Assembly (NCBI RefSeq): GCF_011397635.1
Contig: NC_064767.1
Coordinates: 19,518,537 to 19,582,536, forward strand
DNA: 64,000 nt
DNA from: Epinephelus fuscoguttatus
Taxonomy: Eukaryota > Chordata > Actinopteri > Perciformes > Serranidae
Reading direction: 5' to 3'
Part shown: one piece after another, positions 52,201 through 64,000 of the stretch
How the letters are laid out: each line of letters opens with the position of its first letter
Position numbering within the stretch: the stretch's first letter is position 1
The notes under the pieces: model-generated
Told to the model about the DNA's origin: nothing
Database searches by the model: none
Seen by the model: only the letters and a program-made list of their open reading frames with translations
Translations under genes and position numbers: made by a program

Positions 52201-54392
52201 GCTAGGGGTTTCTGTGAAGTGCTGTAAAGTTAAGTTGATTCAAAACACACCCAAAACACACACTAAACATGGCTTCAAAGAGACATTTTCAAACACAAGT
52301 ACACAAATAGGCTTCACAATAACTCGCAAGATTCACAGACAAAGCACTTGTCTTTTGCTGGACACATTTCCCCCACAAATACAACATGCTAATGTCATTA
52401 GCACAAGCCTATGGCATTTTACATTGTATAGATTAGCATAGTGGCTAGCAGACATTTCCTCATATGAAGCCAAGAAAAACAGCAACATTTAACAAAGGTA
52501 ATGTTTCAAAATTTGTCTCCGTTAGAAAACATGCTAACGTTATTAGCACAAGCCTGTGGCATTTTACACTGTGTGAATTAGCTTAGAAACTAGCGGAGAT
52601 TTCCTCTGCTCATATGAAGTCAAGGTAAATCACACACAAGACTTAGAATGCTATTTTTGTGGAGGCTTTATTGTCTTCACAATGTATTGTTCCTTATCTG
52701 TGAAATTAAAGTAAATAAAAGCTTCCTTTCCACCGAGGGAAATGGTTTCAGCTTACAAAAAAAGCCAGGAGGTCTGTGTCGCGGCAATGTGTAGTTACAT
52801 TTCTGGGAAGGTGCACATCAGGCTATGGTGTAGAGTACGGTGTAGGCTCTACTAGCATAAGACTGGATAAATGAGCCTTGGATTATACTGCATGAGCTGT
52901 GTGAGGGTTTGTAAATGGATGTGTTGATACAGTTTTGCTGTTGTTAAACGTGGACCCCTATGACTTCAGTTTATCAAGAATGTTTTTTTGGGCTCTTTGG
53001 TCACGCAAGAAAAGTCATGCAAGAAAAACAAAGTTTTCTTCCCAAATTCAAGGTTACACGAGGTGAGTAATTGGCATGCAAATGACCATTTTGGGGGTGA
53101 AGTATTCCTTTAACCCCTCATGAATTATGGCAAACAAACAGTACATCCAGAGGACAATGAAGGCATTTTTTCTGAGTTGTGTTTCTGGACAGCTGGTAAA
53201 TGTAAATCCAATACTCACTTTCCTTTTAGCTTTGTTTTACTCTCCGCCATCCCCTGAGAAAAAAATCTATCTCTTGAGCTGCTAAAGGCTCCACTACATT
53301 CACCAGCTAGTTGCTGACTTTGTATATCTGCTGTTTGGTCATGGGCTAGTGATGTATGACAGGTTCTTCAGCAGTTGATTCAACTTTATGGTCATTTTGG
53401 AGGCTGTAGTTTGTGGTGCTGCTGAATTATACTGTGTTACATTGACAGGTGTTTCTATTATTTACTCTAACCTCATTGATATAAATGTGTAGGATGTAAT
53501 GTAACACCTCTCAGTATGATTCAACAAATTCAACAGTGCAACAAACTGCAGCCTCCAAAATGACCATAAAGCTGAATCAAGGCAGGTTTAGCATCTCTCT
53601 AAAACACAAGAACTGAACATGTTAACCTTCATGTCGGTTGGATTTACTGCAGGACTGTTGTATTAGACTGCATTGGTGTTCCTAACAAATTGGTGTATAT
53701 CGTGCAATACTCAACTATTTAACAACAACTATTTAAATGTGTAAAGCAATACTTTTAATAACCACTTACTTTTTAATTACAGTTTTCTTGTACCACTACG
53801 GATGTGTATTTGCATCAGTGTACCTTTGAGGCATAGTTGCGTCCGTCCGATCCACACACAGGCCCGGTGGAGGAGATGGGACAGGGCTGACAATTTCCAT
53901 CAGGAGACCTGAGTGCAGGCTGCTTCAGTCTGCAGGACAGAGGACACAAAAACACTTCAGCCTCACTAAGTCCAGCTGAGACAGCAACTGCTGTGCTAAT
54001 TCAGAGTACCGACACAGCAGCGTCAACCTGAACACGAAGCGAACTGCCCTCCTCCATGTTGTCCGAATGTATTAGCTTATCATTAAACAGCAGGCAGTCG
54101 TACTGCACCGGTGCACAAACAGGCTTTATTATTACCACGTCCCAGACCAGCACAAGCCACAGCGTGCAAACTTGGTCGTGCTGATCTCATGTTAGTGTCC
54201 ATTAACAGAGGAGATTTTTGACTACGCGTGTGTTCTGGGAGTTAGTCAGCTTTTGCCCAGGGGCTACATACACTCACCTGTGTTCAAGCTTCTTGCGGTT
54301 GACGCACACAGCTCTCTGGTAGCCCTGGGCGATACACACCTTGTGTCGGCTGCACTTAACCTTTTGACAGGGGTCCTTGGTGGTGTCTACAT
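46929..54392 (-). CDS. spock2: Testican-2 (SPOCK2), 5' end missing
   Basis: Secreted, calcium-binding extracellular-matrix proteoglycan of the SPARC/testican family. Coding exons found (minus): 54278-54392, 53824-53929, 50496-50604, 50169-50303, 49318-49536, 48669-48731, 47659-47790 and 46929-47074, all GT-AG and phase-compatible, about 341 residues. In order: testican N-domain end (DTTKDPCQKVKCSRHKVCIA), Kazal-like domain (CPISSTGPVCGSDGRNYASK joined to CKLEQQACLTG), SPARC-type EC domain with two EF-hand loops (DTNSDLYLDQAE and DSYRDGKVSTAE), thyroglobulin type-1 domain (SCDEDGYYRKQQC, CWCVDQNGG) and an acidic tail with SGDIGSGVGWEDEE, a glycosaminoglycan-type Ser-Gly site, ending GEVDDGGYIW as in human SPOCK2. 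The signal peptide and about 84 N-terminal residues were not located; they lie in or beyond 54.4-64 kb. Confidence 0.95.
49229..49282. repeat. (CA)27 microsatellite beside spock2 splice site
   Basis: 27 uninterrupted CA units on the plus strand, which is (TG)27 in the spock2 transcript. It begins 35 nt after the 5' splice site of the EF-hand exon (donor at 49317). It generates a false Cys/Val frame. Confidence 0.97.
51660..52204. mobile_element. Nested 545-bp element with 9-bp TSD
   Basis: Begins TAGCCTGGTTCCAGAC and ends GTCTGACACTCAGGCTA (imperfect inverted repeats starting TAGCCTG). It is flanked by exact 9-bp direct repeats GGGGTTTCT (51651-51659 and 52205-52213). It lies inside the TTAA element and so inserted later. 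It carries a helicase-like coding fragment at 51861-52081. The transposase class is unknown. Confidence 0.8.
51861..52081 (+). pseudogene. RecQ-like helicase fragment carried by transposon
   Basis: Two overlapping frames. The first opens at ATG 51861 (MATATDPTDHIDDALEVF...) and stops after 23 codons. The second, 51914-52081, reads SPLLALMEDQIKEAAKLD, then AMQLGVHNDGDI, CSLVFGTPEAW and a stop (55 residues). SPLLALMEDQ matches motif Ia of RecQ-type SF2 helicases and VFGTPEAW the following motif Ib region (xPExL type). The Walker A region upstream and all domains downstream are absent, and the frame shifts at the junction, so it is an internally deleted relic and not a working gene. Family assignment is from motif recall. 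Confidence 0.6.
52384..52606. repeat. Diverged direct duplication within the TTAA element
   Basis: About 75 bp at 52384-52458 (starting AACATGCTAATGTCATTAGC) recurs at 52529-52606 (starting AACATGCTAACGTTATTAGC), 145 bp apart and about 80-85% alike by eye. Both are followed by CATATGAAG(C/T)CAAG. Confidence 0.8.
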
Positions 54393-57300
54393 CTGGGGAA
54401 AAATAGAAAATGAGATGTATACTGTAGCATCATCACTGCTTCACCTTCTACCTTGTTTTTTATCTGTCTCTGCCCATCATTAGACTTCTCACTCCCAGTC
54501 TAAAATCCCAGTTTCTCCTGTGTGTTTACTCAGCATAACCTGAGTCAGTCTAAATTATTTGAGCATTGCATTAACTGTTGGTTTTGCACTGTCACTGATA
54601 TGCATCTTGAGGCATTTAGTGCTTTATTGAGAGTAGAAAAAGATCCTGAAAACAAAAATAAAATACCTTATAACAAGATAAAGGAGAAGCTTGTTCCGAG
54701 TTTTTGTAAAATCATCTTTATAATGTAAAACTAGTCTCAAGACGGTCTTATTGATTTATGCCGGAGGAAAGTGCAATTGTCACACTTCACTGGCAGATTT
54801 TATTTACTTATTTAAATATTACATTTTAGGTGACCTGCTATGACAAATACTTCTTGCAATGTAGGGTAAAGCCTGTTTGGCTAGCTCACTCTGCCCCATC
54901 CATCCATCACCCTCTCCGCTAGCAGCTAATACTGGGCCGTGTGTCAGCGCCCCACACACACTCATATGTCACATCTGTCTGTTCCTAGCAGGCCTCCTGG
55001 AGCCCGACCCGGATGTCACACTGTATTCTCTTCACATCCCCCGACCCTTTATTCACCTACACTATCCATCAGTGCTATACGCCGAAATACAGATTATTCA
55101 CAGCCAGCTATTGCAGCTTTCATCTACATGACAGAGGTGCTCGCATTCATCCCCCTTCTCTTACTGTATCCCGTTTTATGGCACCATTATAATTTCGCAG
55201 ACAGGCTTAGGATCTACTCTCTTGTCCTCTCCGGTGGCTGAATACATTAATGCTGCCAGCATCACAGGATTACTGAAGCAAACCGACAGATATCTGATTT
55301 GAGAAGCAAATCCAAAACAATACACCCCCCTGTCATGGCTGAGCTGGTTGTATAACTGACTGACTGACTGCTCTGACTGAGACACAGTGAGGCTTGGAGG
55401 CATTAATGCCCAGATGCAGACTCCTCATCCATTTAGACTGTCAACAGTGGAGCCTCATCCTCTGGTCGCCCTGCATCCCGGTCGGCATTGATTGTACCAA
55501 GTATCCCTGTACAGTATTGCGCACATCTTACAGCTTTGCCCTTCTAGTCTTTTTCTTTCCTTGCAGGTTTAACATCCCCCCCTCCACCACCTCAGTCTAC
55601 TTTACCCCATCGCATCAGTAGAATCAGGGTGCAGAAGCCAATTAAACCGTTACAGTACTTCCTGACACAAAGGAGGACAAGGAGATTAAGGTACTAATAG
55701 GGATACAGTGCAGTGGGTAGAGGGGGCAAGCATGCAAAACAATGCATTTGACAATCCATGCAATGAAGAGTTAACCAATACTTAAGCAAAATGAATGAAA
55801 GAATTAAAGACGCAGCGCACAAACGGCGAGCAGATAATCCTGTCTTCTAATAGCAAAACATTTGTAAATAAATCTTGTCGTGTAGCGAGCGGCTACAATG
55901 CTGGCACAGCGTTGTGTTGTGAGTACAGAAGCATAAGGTGGCTGCCTGAGCCTCATGTTAACTTAACAGGCTTCCACGGATTAAAGCAGTGCCTGCGATG
56001 ATGACGTTTCCATAGCAACAGGCTCTCCGTGGTCCGGGAATCATTCCTGGGTTGACTGTGATTTGCAGCTCAATCTGGTGTTTCTGAGAACTCTCTCCTC
56101 TCTGTTTCTGAGACCCCCGTTGTGCAATCATGTCTATCAATCTTCCCTTTCTTCCTTCTCTTCACATTCCTTTGTCTCCTCCTCAAATCAGACATCTTCA
56201 CTGTGCATTCTCACTCACGCTCTGCCTGCGTGTTTATTATTTTCCTAGTCGCATCCAGTCTCCCTCGATTCAACCCCAGATGCACCCACCTACTTCCAGT
56301 TTTTACTTTTCCAAAGTCTCCTTTGGTATTAAACTGATGCCTGCAGCAGTAAACCTCTCCTAATTAGGCTCCCTGTGCTTCAGTATAATCCAATCCAGAT
56401 TTGCATGAGGTTTATCCCTGCAGATTGGGGATAACAGAAGCAAAGCTGAGGCCACGTACTCATCATCAAACCTCTTATCTACTATTTACGCACTCAGTGG
56501 GTAACATCATCATTGCTATCTTGTCTTCCAGGTGAAGCCAGACATGCCTCTGCTACGTCTGTTAGTCTAGTTAATGCGAAAATAGGCTTGAAGTCCCACA
56601 GTGACTAAAAAACAATCAGCACACCAAGAGAAGGAGAATAAAGAGCTTAACTTAAACCTGCATTGATTTTTTGTTTTGGCTACTTGCAGTGCAACAAGCT
56701 GAAAACAAATCACTGACATATGGTCACCTGTGATGGCGAAAATTGCTTAATGTAGCAGACACGGAGGAATGTTGGCATTTATTTTGAGTGATATTTCTGT
56801 TCATCTGATGAATGCCAGTCCAATAGTCATGTTCCTTTTAGCTCTGTTTTGGTCTCCACCAACTCCGGAGAAAATCATCTGGTGGCTTAATACCCCTATG
56901 TTCACATGCTAACCACTATTTTCTATCTGCTGTTTGGTGCTTAGCATGCAATGGGAAAACTAGATTGATGAGAGCGGTGAGACTGAGCCAAAACTGTTGT
57001 GGGCTGTCAAACCGAAACAGTGCTAAAGACTCTAAAATCCTAAGTAGAGCTGAGGGGAACTAAAGAGTCACGTGATGATTCTCTGTGGGTTTCAGAAACA
57101 TTTCAAAAAACACATAGCCTTTTGATACACGCTAATATTGTCCTATTATTCTGAATTCTACATATTCTGAGTGTAGCATTAGCCGATTAAGACGTGGAAC
57201 ATGTCAGTATTATTCGAGTTTTAATAACATTATTTAGACATGTATACAGCCCACTCATAATATGCATCTCAACTGGGGTTTTTACCGCAATTTGCGATAC

Positions 57301-60300
57301 ATGGCCTCTTGGCTGTTGTCGTGGAGACATTGTACACGGACAAACTCACCAACAGCTTGCAAGACTGCAGATGCACGCCCAAAAGAAAAGCCAACAAGTC
57401 TGGTCGGAAGAAGAAACACATCTACTTTAAATCTTATAAAAGACTTGGATACTAACAGATTTCTGGATATGCGCAAATATCGCAACACCGATCTTTTCAA
57501 GAAGGTGGGTGAAGGAATGATGGAGGGAGGCTGTGCCCGCCACCAACTTTTTAAAAAATTCTATTTTGATGCAAAGACGCAAAATAACAAGCAGCTCCAG
57601 CTGTTCTGCTTTTCCATATTTTGACATTATAAATGACAAGTTGGGGCATGGAGTATGCAGGGCTGCATGTAAATGGGAGTAATATTGGAATATTAATTTT
57701 CATTAGCCAGCTTAGTAGGAATATTGTCTCCTTCAGAGTAAGGGCAAACGTGTATGGAACATGTTGTGCATGTAAACGTAGTGATTGTTAAATTAATGGT
57801 TCCACAAGTTGGCAAATTTACTTTCTCGTTGAGAGTCACATGAGTAAATCAATACCAGTATCAATGTTATCAGCAAACTCTTGGTAATATTTTCATTTAA
57901 ATTTTCTTAAATATTTGGTTGACCACAGAATGACCATTTAGGCTAAATGAGAAAAAAAGCAGAACTGGTTTGAATTCAAGCTCCATGTAGAATGTGAAGG
58001 ATTTTTGTTGGAGCGCAATTAGAGGATGCTGAATAGAGGACGTTCAGTAGCAAGAAGAGGATGTGAGGCATGTCTTAAAAAGATTAGTTTTAAATACTGT
58101 ACATGGGGAGGTTAACTCCCCTCTGGATTTGGAGTACATGCCGATCCCTTCACAGCCTTGTATGTGGGGTTTTGAATTTCATAGAAGCAGCCCCAGGTGG
58201 GCCTTAAGAGGGAGTGCAGGACGGGGTGACACTGGACAAATCTGTGAAGTGTGAAGGTGAGGAAGACAGCAGCAGACCCTGGAGGACTGTTGCAGCTTTT
58301 GGAGGTTGGGAGTTGTAGAAGTCTGGACACAAGATGTGTACAGCGTGTACAAGGAGCTTTACAGACTCCCTGGTGGGGGAAGAGTATGATTTGGTGGATA
58401 TTGTAGGAAAAAAATGTGTTAATAGCGGTGGAGAGGTCTCACAGAGAGCAGGGGTTTCAGGTTGTATTCAGTTGCTCTGTTGTCTTGACGTTAAGTTTCG
58501 AGCTAGTCGGCAGACATCCAGCTGAAGGCTTCAACAAGATGTTTGATGGCAATCTACCAAATGTGTCTGTGAGTGAGCTCCAAGCGACAGTATCTATCAA
58601 TAGCCTCAAGAGGTATCAAACTCTAGACCCTGTGGAGTGTGGACTCAGCGTGTTTTCCTGCCTCCTTGGCATGTGCCATTGATTTGAAACCATTGATTTG
58701 CCAGAAAGTGTCCATTCACCATTCACCTGGCCTCTCTGACTGAGATAAAGCTTGTGAAATCCAAGGTACACTTGAAAGCTAGTGTATAAAAAGATCAGGT
58801 CTTGTATGAGTACTGTACACACACACGCTTGAGTGTTGGTGTGTTTGTGCGTTTGTATGCCTATATACACTTGCTTGTTCTTACAAGTCCAAATTACAAC
58901 TGCTCTCCTGCAGTGTTTACTGTCTTAAGAGTGAGGTGATTCAATCAGCTACTGGATTGATGAATTGACTGTAGAAATCGACTGCAAATTACCCTGACCT
59001 CTCCCTCACTCTGCACAGCGCCGGCTGAAGTGGAGCCAGCCACTGTGGTGCCTGAATGCAAATTTTCACTTCGGTCTGCTGTTGGCGTTGACTGTCTGTG
59101 CGTTAGGAGTGTTGACAGTTCAAAAGCCCCGTCCTCCTCTGCATGGCGGTGCAGCAGTCTGGGCTGCCTGGCTGAGAAACGAGGCCTGTAGGCTCATCGG
59201 TGCTCGGGAGTGAAGACATCACGCTGATTTAGTGATGTCTCAGAGGGACAAATCTCCTCTTTTTGCTTCTTCGCTTCATTAGGCCTCTCATAAAGGAAGG
59301 CAGATCAATGGAGGGAGATAGCACACTCACGTCAAAATGAGTAAAAGGGAAATAGATAGGTAAGGGGCTTTTATGCTGTGCAAAATAAAACCAGGGAAGC
59401 ACTATTCATCTGACTACCTAAGGCAAGCATATAAAGCTTTGCTAAAGTCTCATAAAAGCTGAGCACACACAGTTCAACACCTACATTATAGCAATGCCAC
59501 TTGTGAAGTTGATCTATGTTGCCAAGGTCGACATAAGTTGGGGTATTATTTCAAAGCTATTGCCATATGAGAGCATCAACATTGGATGATTATGCAAAAC
59601 CCAGGATTACATTTAGAAATAACATTTTTAATCATCCATTTTTAAATTCTGTTATATTTGCACACGGCAACCACGGCATGGTCATAGCTGGGGAAAGACT
59701 GGAGTTATAGTAAATGACGGCACTGGACATAAATTACAAGAGACAGAATTGTCCATTATTATTAATATTATTATTGTTTTATTTCTTATTATTATTGTTT
59801 CATTTTTTATTATTTTTATTTTTTTAAATTCTTTTTAATGGGCTTCTGAGAGTGAAACAGTTGAACAATTGGAAGAAGAATTTTAAGTACAGATATTAAG
59901 AGGACATAAAAAATGAAAACAAATAAAAAACTGACATAAAAACAGAAATAAAAAATCACAATCCAAGTGAATAATCGTACATGTAAGAGGAAAAGGCAGT
60001 ATTTCAAATAAGTTTGCAATACTTAAGGTTCAAATGAACTGAGAAATGTATTAAAACAAGGTGAATTAGAAAAATAAAAAAGAAATTACGGAGCAACAGA
60101 CAGAAAATAAAAAGGAAAAAAATGTATTTGGATGTTGAATAAGTCAGGAGTGTTTCTCTGATCTCATTTAGTTCAGGCTAGTTTGTGGGAAAGATTTGGG
60201 CACTGTTATTGAAGTGGTCAATGGGGGTTACTTAAAATTAATTATACAACATGTAGCTCTGATGAAGCAATCTGATTGGTCAACAACACATTTAGACTGT

Positions 60301-63300
60301 GCTTAAATCAGTATAACAACACACCTGGATCATCACTAAAAATACGACTCCGCCATTTCCATGTTGTGCCACAAATGACGTTAAAGCGCACCCTCTCGTG
60401 TAATATTGCTTATCAGCTGGGTCAGATGGCTCTAAACCCTCTATTCCCAATGGTTGCTCTTTCTTGAGTCAGAGCTCTCACTAAGTATAAGCACAAAACG
60501 CAGTGTTGCTTCTGTCCATAGACAATCGAACAAACAAGACGATGGCATCCTCAACAATGTTGACAAAAGGCGAGAAAGGCAGCATTACTTTGTGCAGTTC
60601 TGCTATGAATGGAAAGTAAGAAGAATATGACGCCACAGATGGTCGGAGGATGCAGACAATATGGTGTCTGTTCTACAGCGAGGTTCAGTTTTATTTCACA
60701 GTGTTCACAGTTGAGACTTTTTCGCCACAACATGTACAATACTACTCCAGTGATATTAAAACAGGCTCATTACATTTTATAACAGACCTTTTGACAGCTT
60801 CTATATGAGAAATCGGACCGAGGAACTGCTAAAACTGATAGACAGCTGAGTGAAATTTCAAGAGATCCAACCGATCGTGTGTTGGGGGGCGACCAATTAG
60901 GGCCAAAATCAACCTCAGTTTACACAGTGTCTCCCCTGCACCATCATCAAAACACCAAATGAGGGAATATCTTTTGGAAGTGTGGTATTTAAATCTTCAG
61001 AACAGTTTCAGAGACTTGTAGAATCTATGCAAAGGAGCATTAAAGCAGCTCTGGATGCACCTTCAACACCTTTTTGTTTTTTCCTTTACTTTGTAAACCG
61101 TCTGTATGTTCTTATCCTACAAAACCACACTCACTAGAGGTGATCAATAATGCATTGTAAGCTTAAAGACGAGCTATCTTTCTTCATTCTCTGAGCTGAC
61201 ATTTTAGAGAGGCTTTCACTTCACAGAAAATGACTACTTAGAACTTGAAAACGCAGCACTGATTTAAATCTCCACTGCACCTTTACCAGGTGCTCAGAGT
61301 GACACACTGAGGTCAATATCTCTGTGAATGAAAGGTACAGCCTCAGGATGTATTTGCTCTTGAAAGACTGGTTCATTTTAAATGTAAAAATATACATGAA
61401 GCCCTTCAGATCAACATGTGACACGTAACAGCAGCTCATTACAGTTTTATTACATGTTTTTGCAAGTAGGTAGAGCTGCAGCCGGAGCGGCTACATGACC
61501 CAGCTATGAGGCTATGAAGTGTTTCGTTAAAAGCGAGGCACTTAGGGTTGAGGTCAGGTTAAGGGTTACATCCTGTTACTGACAAGATGAATCGCGTCTT
61601 TACGTATAATGAATAAAGTGCATTATCGCTACATTTTGCCTCATATTTATTCACTACAATGTCGTGTTTTAGTAGGCTTCACATAACCTCACATTGGTGG
61701 GTTTGTCTTGTACTTTTGATGGACGCGGACGTGTAGGCTTCAAATGGAGTCTGGCTGCAGGTATACATGTCTGTTTTTGTGCTTGTGATGTTGCACTCTA
61801 ATGACCTCCCCTTTGTCTTCCTCCTGGTGAACAAACAGCTTCCCTTTGACAGACAAACAGAGCACAAAGACATCCTTTCATTTTCCCCTTTTTCATTTTC
61901 ACCTCATCATCCTCTCCTACACTAGTCGACTTGCTTCCTCCCCCCAGTCCACAATTTCCTCATCACCAAACTGCCTTAGAGCTGGCAGGAATAATGTTGA
62001 TGTCAGTCACTTTACACTAAATCAAGGCACATTAGCCCCCACCTCTGTCTCACTCTCCTCTCATGCTCTTAGTTCCCTCTTTGGCCTTTCATTGGAAACC
62101 ATAATTAGTCCTTCATTAAGCCCTTGGAAATTGCGCTAATGGACTCTGCCATTCAGCCGACTTCATTTAAGCTGCAAATCAAGCGACAACGGTCGAGGAC
62201 ACGACTCTGTCATGACTTCATCTTGCAGAGGCTCAATTAAGGCGGGAGTCTCAGCAGGAGTCGGGGAGGAGACCTCAGACAGTCAGCCTCTATGCCCGGC
62301 TCCTGCTTGAGTGCAGCAGGGAAAGAGGAGGAAAAAAAAAGAGGAGGAAGCAGAACGAAGTGGTGATGTGTTGAAGTCGAGCCAATGTTTAGCATCTCCT
62401 GGGGGAGGCACATCAGATCCACTCAGGCAGATAAAACAGAGCGCTAACATCTTTCAACCTTTTTTCACTGAGGAGCCGCTACAAGTGCGGACAGCGAGCG
62501 GCTGACCCCGGAATACAAACACAGAGCGGACGCAGCGCTGTCTAACACGATGAACCGCTGACGGTCTGGGAAGCATCACAGTTCAAACACAGGCCACGGA
62601 TTCGGTCTTCATGCTACAGTACAGGCTAATGACATTCAATTTAAATAAATTATGTGGTTTTGCTTTAACTGCATCAGCATGCATCCCAGGCAGCTATACC
62701 AAATGAGTTTTTCCTTTAATCCTATATGTATGGAAGTATGTTTGTGCCTCAATCCTGAGTGCGTGAGGAGACTTTCTTTTTTTTGCAAGCACATAAATTA
62801 CCAGATAGGATTTAATATGGTTTTATTTTGATCTTGGGCTGATATATGTGGATATACTTTGAGTTTTGGTTGTTAAATCAAACATATTTTAACGGAAAAC
62901 AGACTTTTGCAAAGGTATAGACATTAACGTGTTAACAGCAGCAGATGTTCTCTCTGAATGGAGTCACTCCTTGTGTTGCTTCAATCCCTGTGTTACAGAG
63001 TGAGCATTAAGAGTGTCGCATTGTGGGTTGTGTGTTGCCTTAATGTTGCTCGGCTAGAGACGTTCTTAATGTCTGTTTAAGCGTGTTTTGCAGCCACAGA
63101 ATAAATGCATTCCTGACGAGCGAGGTGAAAGCGTCCTCACTGCAGAAGCCGACCGGGCTTGGAGTCAGCTGTCAAGCAGCCAAGATATAACAGAATTTCA
63201 TAATGGTGAGCTCAAAAAGAGAGTCTGACAGGAGAGTGTGTGAGTCAATGAAGAAGCAACTGCGCTCACTCCAACACGCTGCACAACTGTGGATTCATGT

Positions 63301-64000
63301 TGTGCTTTGATGGAAGTATTCTGTCTTTCACTTTCACCAGAGGAAAAAAGCATCAAGGGAACAGACTCTAATCTTAACACAAATAATAACTTTCTCAAAA
63401 AGACAATGAAAAACTCTTTGTCCAGAAACAGGCATTTTTCTAAATCGTCTTTTACTTGGGCATATATGGAATAAACTTTAAAGAATAATATATTAATGTT
63501 GAAGGATTAATATAATTTGAGCAGCACAAATCTATTTTGTGCTCACTAAATGTATATGAGAAGGTGAAAATAGTTACACTGAGGCTATTCGGCCATTTAC
63601 ACCCATCAAAACAACATGTTATCTTATACGCAGGATTTTTAAATGGGTAAACCTGCTAAAAATAGGCTATACACTCCGTTTCCATTGCCACTAGACCAGA
63701 GCTGTGTCCATGGCTCTGAAGCACAGATGTGTGCCTTTCTCTGTTTGTGTATTTATTTTGTTTTGTGCGTCATGATCACGTCATGGACAGGCCGGCAAAC
63801 AGGTTAGTAAACAGTAGAAAGCAGCATGGAGACCTGTGAAAACTTTATGGTGGTTACCTTTTTTTTTATATCTCTCACTTATTCAGTTTCTTTTTCAAAC
63901 TCAAGACTAATTTGGATCGATGTTTGAGTGCTGCGTGGGCGTATTCAAAATTAGCGTGTTCACCCAGGTGTTTCCATCAATGCCGATCAGTGCCGGAGCC
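54393..64000. other. Presumed spock2 5' intron or upstream DNA
   Basis: No further spock2 exon or other gene was recognised. I searched by eye for the minus-strand coding pattern of the testican N-terminus (SISQYS, HWNRFRD, DDYIKSWED) without success. Contents noted: a Harbinger-type relic (57230-57640), a 9-bp-stem hairpin at 59214-59240 and A/T-rich LINE-like debris (59750-60130). The low-complexity, GC-moderate stretch 62090-62560 is not repetitive and could be regulatory. Confidence 0.45.
57230..57640 (+). pseudogene. PIF-Harbinger Myb/SANT-like protein relic
   Basis: Two adjacent frames read collinearly: QQVWSEEETHLL (about 57395-57427) then, after a frameshift, NLIKDLDTNRFLDMRKYRN and TDLFKKVGEGMMEGGCARH (about 57430-57540). 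The pattern WSxEExxxLLxLIxD-(x)n-LDxxKxRNxxLFxxV matches the Myb/SANT-like (MADF-type) accessory protein of PIF-Harbinger transposons. The frame is broken and no DDE transposase is nearby, so it is a dead fragment. Confidence 0.6.

Larger units (their letters stand above)
51471..53109. mobile_element. TTAA-flanked DNA transposon in the spock2 Kazal intron
   Basis: A 1.64-kb element with inverted ends AGGAATACTTCACCTC (51471 onward) and GGGGGTGAAGTATTCCT (ending 53109), abutting TTAA at 51467-51470 and 53110-53113. The inverted homology continues as AAATGATCACTTG versus AAATGGTCATTTG. TTAA duplication points to piggyBac- or Kolobok-like mobilisation. No transposase frame was seen. A second element (51660-52204) is nested inside it. 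It sits in the intron between the two Kazal-encoding exons. Confidence 0.85.

Overview
The window is nuclear DNA from a ray-finned (teleost, probably percomorph) fish. The evidence is compact vertebrate-type split genes with GT-AG introns, AATAAA poly(A) signals, teleost-type SINEs, hAT-like MITEs and LINE relics, and a gene order that largely matches human 10q22 (EIF4EBP2, PPA1, SAR1A, TYSND1, SPOCK2). No bacterial, plasmid or phage signature was seen. I placed exons by reading splice sites and comparing remembered vertebrate proteins; no database was searched.

Layout. 1-4.68 kb: no gene recognised, with CA repeats and one clean hAT-like MITE. 4.69-9.47 kb, minus: rps24 (5 exons, 131 aa). 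9.5-13.4 kb: intergenic repeat relics. 13.4-19.9 kb, minus: eif4ebp2 (3 coding exons, 114 aa, 2.3 kb 3' UTR), whose first intron holds two DNA transposons with intact 8-bp target-site duplications. 19.9-25.1 kb: gene-free, with a decayed LINE. 25.2-31.45 kb, plus: ppa1 (11 exons, 291 aa). 32.9-38 kb, plus: sar1a (198 aa). 39.06-43.5 kb, plus: tysnd1 (4 exons, 534 aa, ending in a peroxisomal SKL signal). 46.1-54.4 kb, minus: spock2, 8 exons covering about 341 of roughly 425 residues. 54.4-64 kb: presumed spock2 5' intron or upstream DNA, with a PIF-Harbinger-like Myb/SANT relic. The first spock2 exons (signal peptide and about 84 residues) were not found.

The genes are unrelated housekeeping or extracellular functions: ribosome (rps24), mTORC1-controlled cap-dependent initiation (eif4ebp2), pyrophosphate hydrolysis (ppa1), COPII coat assembly (sar1a), peroxisomal protein processing (tysnd1) and matrix proteoglycan (spock2). 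The ppa1-sar1a-tysnd1 trio is head-to-tail on the plus strand; spock2 converges on it from the other side.

Most notable: (i) a nested transposon in the spock2 intron that splits the Kazal domain, where a TTAA-flanked 1.64-kb element contains a 545-bp element with a 9-bp duplication and a 55-codon RecQ-like helicase fragment; (ii) a 408-bp MITE with 63-bp inverted repeats; (iii) Arg-to-Trp in the RAIP motif of 4E-BP2; (iv) an unusually cysteine-rich PPA1 C-terminus; (v) a 27-unit TG repeat 35 nt after a spock2 5' splice site.
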